Positions 1 through 6,779 of a stretch of DNA of 42,799 nucleotides are shown here, piece after piece. The position numbers and the translations under genes are program-made. This stretch comes from Thiobacillus denitrificans (GTDB taxonomy: Bacteria; Pseudomonadota; Gammaproteobacteria; Burkholderiales; Thiobacillaceae), in the NCBI GenBank assembly GCA_002403375.1, contig DHHQ01000013.1, forward strand, positions 311,388 through 354,186, given 5' to 3'. The stretch's first letter is position 1. Every line of letters starts with the position of its first letter. A model generated the notes under the pieces. The model ran no database searches. It worked only from the letters and a program-made list of their open reading frames with translations, and was not told where the DNA came from.

Positions 1-99
1 CGCGCGCGGCTTCCTGGGCTTTGCCGCAGGCCTGGGGGAGGCTGACTGGGTCTCCGTTGCCGGGACAGGCGCTTCTGCAGGTTTTTCGGTAGTGCTCAT
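1..99 (-). CDS. N-terminus of an unidentified Pro/Ala/Lys-rich protein (runs off the window)
   Basis: Reading leftward from an ATG at 99, 33 codons stay open to the window edge. The start is supported by an AGGAG ribosome site (minus strand, about 101-111) seven or so bases upstream. The visible residues begin MSTTEKPAEAP and are rich in Ala, Pro, Thr and then basic Lys/Arg, which looks like a disordered N-terminal tail rather than a signal peptide. Such tails occur on phasin-like and DNA-associated proteins, but nothing here allows a family call. An inverted repeat lies just upstream (112-144) and could control it. Confidence 0.6.
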   Translation of the reverse strand, partial: MSTTEKPAEAPVPATETQSASPRPAAKPRKPRA

Positions 100-111
100 G
101 GGGATTCTCCT

Positions 112-144
112 ATCGTATAAACAGAATAAACAGTTTATACCGAT
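112..144. promoter_or_regulatory. Near-perfect inverted repeat, candidate operator
   Basis: Arms GTATAAAC (115-122) and GTTTATAC (133-140) are perfect complements separated by 10 bases. With one bulged base the symmetry extends to ATCG at 112 and CGAT at 144. The site is AT-rich in an otherwise GC-rich region and sits immediately upstream of the leftward gene starting at 99. It is also downstream of the glucan synthase stop at 217. Size and symmetry fit a dimeric repressor site; the regulator is not identifiable. Confidence 0.45.
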
Positions 145-216
145 CGAATTTCCCTGCAAGCCGGTCCCGCCGCCGCACACGCTCCAGGAGCAGGCGGCTG
201 TTGCCGTCGTGACTCG

Positions 217-2820
217 CTAGTCCAGCGTCGGACGTTCCATGCTGCGCAGCCCGATGTAGCCCGCCGGCAGGTTCGGCAGCGTGCTGACGAAGGAAACGAC
301 CACTGCGGCCAGGTAGCTCAGCGACTGCACCAGCAGCACGATCACCCACAGCAGCAGGTCGGGGCCGTCGACGCCGCGTTCGATCGTCACCGCGGCCGCG
401 GCCAGCCACAGGCACGCCAGCAGGATCGCTTCCTCGCGGACCATGGCGAGCGCGCCGCGCCAGTTCTGGTGGCTGGCGAGCTTGGGCGTGCGGAAGAACG
501 GTACGCCCCTGGTCACGAAGCCGAGCAGCACCGCCCGCGAGATGGTGTGGGCGAGCGAGAGGCCGGCCAGTCCGCCCGCCAGCGTCTGCAGGATGGAGGC
601 GCCGATGCGGGTCCGGTAGATGTAGTAGAGCTTGGCCGCCTTGAAGACGAACAGCGAGAGCGGCAGCAGCGAAAACACCACCATCGGCGGATCGACGTTT
701 TTCGGGGCGACGATCATCGCCAGCGACCACGCCAGCGCCGCGACGTTGAACAGCAGGTTGAAGCCGTCCGCCAGCCACGGCAGCCAGCCGGCGATGAAGT
801 GGTAGCGCTGGCCGAGGCTCAGGCGGCTCTTCCTGAAGCTGAACAGGCCGCGGGTGTGGTGGCGCAGGATCTGGATCGCGCCGTAGGCCCAGCGGAAGCG
901 CTGCTTCTTGTAGTCGATGAAGGTGTCGGGCATCACGCCGCGGCCGTAGCTGCGCGGCACGTAGTGCGCCTCGTAGCCTTCCTCGAAGATGCGCAGTCCC
1001 AGCTCGGCGTCCTCGGTGATGCACCACTCGGCCCAGCCGCCGACGGCCTCCAGGGCCGCGCGCCGGACCATGGTCATGGTGCCGTGCTGGATGATGGCGT
1101 TGCGCTCGTTGCGGGTCATCATGCCGATGTAGAAGAAGCCCGAGTACTCGCTGTAGCACATCGCCTTGAACACGCTTTCGCCGCCGTCGGAGTAGTCCTG
1201 CGGCGCCTGCACGATGGCGACCTTGGGATCGCTGAACTGCGGCGCCAGGTCGCGCAGCCACGCGGGCTCGACGACGTAGTCGCTGTCGATCACCGCGACG
1301 ATCTCGGCGCGCGGGTCGGTGTGGGCGAGGCCGAAGTTGAGCGCCCCGGCCTTGAAGCCTTCGAGCGGCTCGACATGGAAGAAGCGGAAGCGCGCGCCGA
1401 GCCGTTCGCAGTGCGCCTGCACCGGCTGCCACACCGCCGGGTCGCGGGTGTTGTTGTCGATCACCACGACCTCGAAGTCGGGGTAGTCGAGGCGGGCCAG
1501 CGCGTCGAGCGTGCGCTTCATCATCTCCGGCGGCTCGTTGTACGCCGGGACGTGCACCGAGACCATCGGCAGTTCTTCGTCGGGCAGCGGTTCGCGCCTC
1601 AGATAGCGGCGCCGCTCGCCGATCCACAGCGCCTCGGCCCATTCGTGCGCCTCGGCCAGCAGCACCAGCAGGATGCCGACCATGCCGACGACCAGCAGCA
1701 CGCCGATGATCAGCGTGCCGAGCGTCAGGTAGAGCGTGGTGTACTGGTAGACGATCCAGACGATCGCGGTCGCCGCGAGGTAGCTGACGACGGCGAGGAA
1801 GCTGCGCCCGTGCCCGCGCATCGTCCGGCTGTCGATCAGCAGCAGCGCGAAGGTGATGATCGCCAGCACGCCCGAGATCGCGGCGAGCACCTGCCACTGC
1901 GGCACCGCCACCACCGGCTGGACGAACTCGAACTTGGGGGCGCGCTCGACGTCGTAGACGCCCCAGTAGGCGCCGACCGCGCCCTCGATGTCGGTCTTCC
2001 AGGGCTGGTCGAAGGCCTCCATGATGTAGTAGGTGTAGCCCTCCTGCGGCACCCGGGCGAGGAAGAGGCGCAGGAAGGTCGCCTGGTTGGCGGCCGAGGC
2101 GACGGCGTCGCCCTTGACCCGTCCGTTGCTCGGCCAGCCCACCTCCGAGATCATGATCGGCTTGCCCGGATACGCTTCCTTCAGCCCGCGCAGTTCGTTG
2201 AACACGTGGTCGACGGCGGCGTGGACTTCCTTGCCTTCCCAGTAGGGGAGGATCTGCACCGCGATGAAGTCGACGCGGTCGACCAGGTCGGGGTGCCTGT
2301 GCCAGACGTGGGCGGGTTCCGCGGTGCTCACCGGCACCCGCAGCGCCCGGCGCGCCTCGTCGAGGAAGCCGAGCAGCTTGTCGTAGTCGAGGAGGCCGAG
2401 GTGCTGCGTCTCGTTGCCGACGAGGGCGCGCACGACGTTCGGGTTGCTGCGCGCGGTCTCGAGGAACAGCGGGAATTCCCAGGCGTTGCGCGCGTCGTCG
2501 TAGCTCAGGTAGGCCCCGAGGCAGACGTTCAGCTTGTGCTTCGCCGCCAGGCGCGGGATCTCGGCGAGGCTGTCCTCGACGCTGTAGGTGCGCACTGCGA
2601 CGGTCCTGCCGGCGAGCAGGGCCAGGTCGGCGTCGATCTCCTCGAGCGTCGGATAGTGTTTTTCACGCGGGTCCTGGCCCAGCCGGTAGGGCGAGAAGGA
2701 GAAGCCCGTCACCTGCTGCGGCCACTCGGGCAGCGCGTGCGGCCGGTTGATATAGGCCCAGAGGCTGAGGCTGATGATGGTGACGGCGATCCCGATCACC
2801 CAGTTGGTGAGACGAAACAT
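217..2820 (-). CDS. GH17/GT2 fusion, NdvB-type beta-1,3-glucan synthase
   Basis: This 867-residue inner-membrane enzyme probably polymerises glucose from UDP-glucose into beta-1,3-linked (cyclic) periplasmic glucan. One N-terminal membrane segment (about 8-25) is followed by a periplasmic GH17-like domain (about 35-290) with LVGNE and ISEVGWPSNG, the usual acid/base and nucleophile contexts. Two or more membrane helices follow (about 315-390). A family 2 glycosyltransferase core (about 415-680) carries VIDSDY (DxD), ITEDAELG (ED) and QRFRW (QxxRW). More membrane helices lie at the C-terminus. The same architecture is known from Pseudomonas NdvB-like proteins. The gene diverges from a sulfatase-fold transferase at 2961, which could decorate the glucan. 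Start chosen at ATG 2820 with CAGG about five bases upstream. Family is clear; the exact linkage made is inferred. Confidence 0.85.
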   Translation of the reverse strand: MFRLTNWVIGIAVTIISLSLWAYINRPHALPEWPQQVTGFSFSPYRLGQDPREKHYPTLEEIDADLALLAGRTVAVRTYSVEDSLAEIPRLAAKHKLNVCLGAYLSYDDARNAWEFPLFLETARSNPNVVRALVGNETQHLGLLDYDKLLGFLDEARRALRVPVSTAEPAHVWHRHPDLVDRVDFIAVQILPYWEGKEVHAAVDHVFNELRGLKEAYPGKPIMISEVGWPSNGRVKGDAVASAANQATFLRLFLARVPQEGYTYYIMEAFDQPWKTDIEGAVGAYWGVYDVERAPKFEFVQPVVAVPQWQVLAAISGVLAIITFALLLIDSRTMRGHGRSFLAVVSYLAATAIVWIVYQYTTLYLTLGTLIIGVLLVVGMVGILLVLLAEAHEWAEALWIGERRRYLRREPLPDEELPMVSVHVPAYNEPPEMMKRTLDALARLDYPDFEVVVIDNNTRDPAVWQPVQAHCERLGARFRFFHVEPLEGFKAGALNFGLAHTDPRAEIVAVIDSDYVVEPAWLRDLAPQFSDPKVAIVQAPQDYSDGGESVFKAMCYSEYSGFFYIGMMTRNERNAIIQHGTMTMVRRAALEAVGGWAEWCITEDAELGLRIFEEGYEAHYVPRSYGRGVMPDTFIDYKKQRFRWAYGAIQILRHHTRGLFSFRKSRLSLGQRYHFIAGWLPWLADGFNLLFNVAALAWSLAMIVAPKNVDPPMVVFSLLPLSLFVFKAAKLYYIYRTRIGASILQTLAGGLAGLSLAHTISRAVLLGFVTRGVPFFRTPKLASHQNWRGALAMVREEAILLACLWLAAAAVTIERGVDGPDLLLWVIVLLVQSLSYLAAVVVSFVSTLPNLPAGYIGLRSMERPTLD

Positions 2821-2902
2821 CTAAACCTGAATCCTCAAAATGGCGCGCCGGGCGAACCCGCGACCGGCAAGGGGCAGGGCGCGGCAGGCTGTAAAAAAAC
2901 TG

Positions 2903-2935
2903 TAATATCACGGGCGGGGCGCCACGAGGCGCCCC
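2903..2935 (+). promoter_or_regulatory. Candidate -10 element and 5' leader hairpin before the 2961 gene
   Basis: TAATAT at 2903-2908 is the only good -10-like hexamer in the 140-base divergent gap, but no clear -35 is seen. Directly after the expected transcript start lies a perfect hairpin: GGGGCGCC (2916-2923), loop ACGA, GGCGCCCC (2928-2935), then TTTCC. It could stabilise the 5' end or attenuate transcription. The T tract is too short for a convincing terminator. Confidence 0.3.
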
Positions 2936-2960
2936 TTTCCGACAGCCGATCGATCCCGAC

Positions 2961-4676
2961 ATGCCAACGCGCCCCGCATTTGCCGCCTCGCTGCCGTCCG
3001 CCGCGGCGCGCGCGCTCGTGCGCGGCGGCGCGCTGGTCGCCGCGCTCTGTGGCTACATGGTGCTCATGGAAGGCGTCGGCGGCTTCAGCACCGCGTTCAT
3101 CCACCACCAGCTGGTCGAGCTGGTGCTCGTGCTCACCCTCTACACGCTGTCCCATGCGGTGCTGAAGCCGGGACGCTGGCGCAGCGTCCTGGCGGCGCTG
3201 CCGCTGCTGCTGGTCTATCTGGTGCACGATCTCTTCTACCTCGCGATGGGCAAGGTCTTTCGCCTCGCCAACCTCGCCGAACTCCCGGAACTGGTACAGG
3301 TGCTGCCGCTGGGCTACGCCGCGCTGCTCGTCGCGGCGCTCGGCGTGCCGCTCGGGCTGTTCCTGCTGCGGGTGGATTATCGCCGACCGCGCCGGCTGGC
3401 GCTGTGGTTCGCGCCGCTGATTCTGGTGACGGTCGGCGTCAAGGCCGCACCCGAGGCGTTTTCGCGTTCGTTCGAGCAGCTCGCCAGCGAGATCGTGACC
3501 TATTCCGACGGCAAGAGCGTCGAGCACAACGGGCGCCTCGCCATGCTCGCCTACCGCGAGGCGCAGCGCAGTGCCGCCCTTGCGCAGCTCGGCCCCAGGC
3601 AGGCGCGCGAGCGCTACGATGCGGAGGCGGCGGCGCTGGCCGAGGGGCTGCGGCCCCACGACAGGCGGCGCAACGTCCACCTGATCGTGCTGGAAAGCTT
3701 CCTCGACCCGCGTCTGTTCCGCGACCTGCGCTTCTCCCGCCCGCCTGCCCATCCCGCCTTCGACCGGCTGTTCGGCGACACGCTGGGGCTGTCGCGCGCA
3801 CCGGTGTTCGGCGGTTCCACCGCGCAGTCCGAGTTCGAGGTGCTGTGCGGGGTGCCGGCGTTCGAGGCTTTCTCCGGCGTCGAATTCAACGTGTTCAGCG
3901 GCGCCCCGGCGCACTGCCTGCCCGGCGTGCTCGGCGCGCTCGGCTATCGCAGCGTCGCCAGCAACGCCTACAAGCCGAACTTCTTCAACGCCCTCGCCGC
4001 GTATCGGGGCGCCGGCTTTGCGGAAAGCTATTTCCCCGAGGCGTACAGCGCTGCCCGGGAGACCTACCTCAAGCTGGGCGACCCGGGGGTCGAGGAGTAC
4101 GGCTTCGACCAGCCCCTGCTCGAACGCAACCTGGCGTTCGTCCGGGCGCACCAGCGGCAGCACCCGGGCCAGCCGCTCTTCAACTACGTGCTGACCATCT
4201 ATGGCCACACGCCGCACCTGCTCGATCCGGCGCAGCGGCCCGAGCGCATCGGGCTGGTTTCGCACTACCCCGACGACCACCTGCAGCGGGTGGTCAACCA
4301 GTTCTACTACCGCACCGAGGCCATCGCCGCCTACCTCGACCGGCTCATGGAGATCGATCGCGACAGCCTCGTGATCCTGGTCTCCGATCACGTCCCGCCC
4401 CTGCGCAACGGTCCCAACACGTACAGCGCCCTGGGCTACCTCGGCAACCGCGAGGGCAGCACCTACTACAACCGCATCGCCATCCTCAAAGACGGCCGTC
4501 CGCGGGCCTACCCCGAGCTGCGGCATTACGAGCTGCCGGCGCTGGTTCTCGACTACCTCAGCGAGGGGGCGTACTGCCGCGACCATGCGTGTGCGTTTCG
4601 GGAGGGGGGGCGGCGCGTGGCGCGGGAAGCGCATCGGGAACGGTATCTGCGGTTGATCGCGCACGCGGCGCAGTAG
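2961..4676 (+). CDS. LtaS/OpgB-type sulfatase-fold transferase (phosphoglycerol or phosphoethanolamine)
   Basis: A 571-residue membrane enzyme of the alkaline phosphatase superfamily. About four or five hydrophobic helices fill residues 12-165, followed by a large periplasmic domain. Family marks are LIVLESF with metal-ligand Glu near 245, GGSTAQSEFE where Thr287 matches the catalytic Thr of LtaS-like enzymes, NYVLTIYGHTPH, and LVSDHVPP near 475 (metal Asp-His). Such enzymes move phosphoglycerol or phosphoethanolamine from phospholipid onto glucans or other acceptors. The divergent neighbour is a glucan synthase, so decoration of periplasmic glucan is the best inference. No strong ribosome site precedes ATG 2961. 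The family is certain, the donor and acceptor are not. Confidence 0.8.
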   Translation: MPTRPAFAASLPSAAARALVRGGALVAALCGYMVLMEGVGGFSTAFIHHQLVELVLVLTLYTLSHAVLKPGRWRSVLAALPLLLVYLVHDLFYLAMGKVFRLANLAELPELVQVLPLGYAALLVAALGVPLGLFLLRVDYRRPRRLALWFAPLILVTVGVKAAPEAFSRSFEQLASEIVTYSDGKSVEHNGRLAMLAYREAQRSAALAQLGPRQARERYDAEAAALAEGLRPHDRRRNVHLIVLESFLDPRLFRDLRFSRPPAHPAFDRLFGDTLGLSRAPVFGGSTAQSEFEVLCGVPAFEAFSGVEFNVFSGAPAHCLPGVLGALGYRSVASNAYKPNFFNALAAYRGAGFAESYFPEAYSAARETYLKLGDPGVEEYGFDQPLLERNLAFVRAHQRQHPGQPLFNYVLTIYGHTPHLLDPAQRPERIGLVSHYPDDHLQRVVNQFYYRTEAIAAYLDRLMEIDRDSLVILVSDHVPPLRNGPNTYSALGYLGNREGSTYYNRIAILKDGRPRAYPELRHYELPALVLDYLSEGAYCRDHACAFREGGRRVAREAHRERYLRLIAHAAQ

Positions 4677-4710
4677 CGGGTTCGCGAATGCTGTCGCGGC
4701 GACCCGGGGC

Positions 4711-4742
4711 CCAAAAAGAAAGAGCCGTCATGGCGACGGCTC
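4711..4742 (-). terminator. Rho-independent terminator for the glycine-zipper gene
   Basis: Read on the minus strand, GAGCCGTC (4742-4735), a five-base loop and GACGGCTC (4729-4722) are followed by TTTCTTTTT (4721-4713). It lies about 80 bases past the stop of the leftward gene at 4826. The plus-strand side lacks a T tract, so it should not stop the 2961 gene. Confidence 0.8.
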
Positions 4743-4825
4743 CGGTTCAGGCCTGCTGAGCGGACCTGCCTGTCCTGATCGTCTACCGCGGCCGGACGAT
4801 GTCTGGCCGCGTGCAGGGCGCGTCT

Positions 4826-5146
4826 TCAGTCACGGCGCTTGTAGTGGCCCTTGTGCTTGCCATTGTCGTGGCGGTGGTGAACGTGCACCACTTCCTTCTC
4901 CACGATGACTTCCTTCGTCACCACTTGCGGTTGCGACTTGGAACCGCTGGTCGCGATCGCCGCGCCGGCAGCGCCGCCGAGGGCGCCACCGATGATCGCG
5001 CCATTCGTGCCACCAATCGACGACCCGATGCCTGCCCCGGCGCCGCCGCCAATGGCGCCGCCGAGTACGGCCTTGCCGTCGACGGCAAGGGCCGGCGCCG
5101 ACAGCACGGCGAGGGTGCAGAGCGCGAGAATTTGCTTGTTTGCCAT
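4826..5146 (-). CDS. Secreted glycine-zipper protein
   Basis: A 106-residue protein with a Sec signal peptide (MANKQ, hydrophobic core, ALA cleavage near residue 21). A glycine-zipper stretch follows (about 25-65) made of GGAIGGG, GAGIGSSIGG and IIGGALGGAAGAA units. The C-terminal tail has alternating charge, VVTKEVIVEKEV, then a His/Lys-rich end. Glycine zippers pack in membranes and occur in outer-membrane lipoproteins and small toxins; this one lacks a lipobox. ATG 5146 is preferred because AAAGGA lies seven bases upstream. An ATG 15 bases earlier overlaps that ribosome site. The gene ends in its own terminator and is therefore monocistronic. No specific function can be given. Confidence 0.75.
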   Translation of the reverse strand: MANKQILALCTLAVLSAPALAVDGKAVLGGAIGGGAGAGIGSSIGGTNGAIIGGALGGAAGAAIATSGSKSQPQVVTKEVIVEKEVVHVHHRHDNGKHKGHYKRRD

Positions 5147-5423
5147 GTTGATCCTTTCCAAAGGGTGAAATCCCGCGGTCAGCCATGCAAGACCGATGCC
5201 GGATGGTCGACGCCCCGGTCTGCCTTGCCTGCGGTGCCCCGGGACCCGGGCGGGGGTGACGCGGGAGGGCAGATGCTGACGAAAATGGGCAGCTGCGGAC
5301 GCCGCGGCCGGCCGGAATACTTCCCCTTATTCCCGCATAGAAAACTTCGATTGAGATTGCGCCGTTCGCCGTGTCGGCTGGCGCGGCCTTCGGAGTACCA
5401 TTTCAGACGTCGAATTCTGGTTT

Positions 5424-5483
5424 GAACCCCACTATCCGGGCGCCAGTCCGGGGGTTCCATGAAAATTTTGCATCCATCGGATG
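5424..5483 (+). promoter_or_regulatory. Two hairpins in the qmoA leader
   Basis: In the 346-base gene-free stretch 5147-5492, the clearest structure is directly before qmoA. GAACCCC (5424-5430) pairs with GGGGTTC (5451-5457) around an inner CCGG/CCGG pair. A second small stem, CATCC (5471-5475) with GGATG (5479-5483), touches the GGAGG ribosome site at 5483-5487. These could tune translation start. The rest of the stretch presumably holds the promoter, but I see no convincing -35/-10 pair and no further gene. Confidence 0.35.
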
Positions 5484-5492
5484 GAGGACACA

Positions 5493-6776
5493 ATGACGGA
5501 GCATGTTGCGACCAACGAGACCATACTCGTGGTGGGCGGCGGGATTTCCGGCATGACCGCCGCACTCGAAGCGGCCGAAACCGGCAAGAACGTCGTCCTG
5601 GTTGAGAAGAATCCCGCACTGGGCGGGCGCACCTCCCAGCTGTACCGCTACTTCCCCAAGCTGTGCCATCCCGTCTGCGGGCTGGAGATCAACCAGCGCC
5701 GCCTGAAGAACAATCCCCGCGTGCGCGTGCTGACCATGGCCGAAGTGACCGGCATCGATGGCGAAACGGGCAACTACACCGCGAGCATCAGGATCCGTCC
5801 GCGCTACGTCAACGAGAACTGCACCGCCTGCGGCGAGTGTGAACGCGCGGTCGAGACGATGGTCGACGACCCGTTCAACTACAACCTCGGCCAGCACAAG
5901 GCGGCCTACCTGCCGAACGCGATGGCCTATCCGCAGCGCTACGTGCTCGACCCGGCGATCCTCGGCACGCCTGACGCCGAGAAGGCGAAGGCCGCGTGCA
6001 AATACGGCGCGGTCGATCTCGGCATGCAGGAGGAGACGATCGAGGTGAAGGCCGGCGCGGTGGTGTGGGCGACCGGCTGGAAGCCCTACGACGCGGCGAA
6101 GATCCAGCCCTACGGCTACGACCGCTTCAAGAACGTGATCACCAGCGTCGAGTTCGAACGCCTCGCCGACATCCACGGCCCCACCGGCGGCCGCATCCTC
6201 CGCCCCAGCGACGGCAAGGAAGCGAAGAACATCGCCTTCATCCAGTGCGCCGGCTCGCGCGACGAGAACCACCTCCGCCACTGCTCGCGGATCTGCTGCA
6301 TGGCCTCGCTGAAGCAGACCCACTACGTGCGCGAGAAGTATCCGGAAGACGGCACGTCGACCATCTACTACATCGACATCCGCGCCATCGACCGCTTCGA
6401 GGATTTCTACCAGAAGGTCCAGGCCGATCCGTCGGTCACCTTCATCAAGTCCAAGGTCGCGAAGATCACCGAGGACGAGCAGGGCAACCCGGTGTGCCAT
6501 GGCGTCAACACCGAAGGCTACAAGCGCTACACCACGCCGCACGACCTGGTGGTGCTGGCGGTCGGCATGGAGCCGTCGGTCAAGGGCATCGACATCCCCG
6601 GCCACATCGTCGCGGATTCTTCCGGCTTCATCGAGGCCGACCCGGCCAACGGCGCGGTGTTCGGCGCCGGCTGCGCGTCGAACGCGCTCGACGTGAACCG
6701 TGCGGTGCAATCGGCCACCGCGGCGGCGCTGCGCGCCATCCAGGTGGTCAACAAAGTAGCGAAGGCGGAGGCTTAA
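5493..6776 (+). CDS. qmoA: QmoA, HdrA-like flavoprotein of the Qmo complex
   Basis: A 427-residue cytoplasmic FAD protein related to HdrA. The Rossmann motif GGGISG is at 15-20, followed by the HdrA-type LGGRTSQL and a second-half signature FIQCAGSRDENHLRHC with CCMAS (about 250-275). A CxxCxxC (Cys110, 113, 116) remains where HdrA carries an iron-sulfur insertion, but the fourth close cysteine is missing. In the Qmo complex QmoA passes electrons between APS reductase and the other subunits. In sulfur oxidisers the flow runs from APS reductase outward. ATG 5493 is chosen over ATG 5481 because GGAGG lies at 5483-5487, inside the longer version. It heads a four-gene operon with qmoB three bases downstream. 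No aprBA lies in the window. Confidence 0.9.
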   Translation: MTEHVATNETILVVGGGISGMTAALEAAETGKNVVLVEKNPALGGRTSQLYRYFPKLCHPVCGLEINQRRLKNNPRVRVLTMAEVTGIDGETGNYTASIRIRPRYVNENCTACGECERAVETMVDDPFNYNLGQHKAAYLPNAMAYPQRYVLDPAILGTPDAEKAKAACKYGAVDLGMQEETIEVKAGAVVWATGWKPYDAAKIQPYGYDRFKNVITSVEFERLADIHGPTGGRILRPSDGKEAKNIAFIQCAGSRDENHLRHCSRICCMASLKQTHYVREKYPEDGTSTIYYIDIRAIDRFEDFYQKVQADPSVTFIKSKVAKITEDEQGNPVCHGVNTEGYKRYTTPHDLVVLAVGMEPSVKGIDIPGHIVADSSGFIEADPANGAVFGAGCASNALDVNRAVQSATAAALRAIQVVNKVAKAEA

Positions 6777-6779
6777 GAC

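Noticed and set aside
469..3165. A long plus-strand open frame opposite the glucan synthase
   Set aside because: The minus-strand frame has all GH17 and GT2 motifs; this frame has only antisense-type low-complexity sequence.
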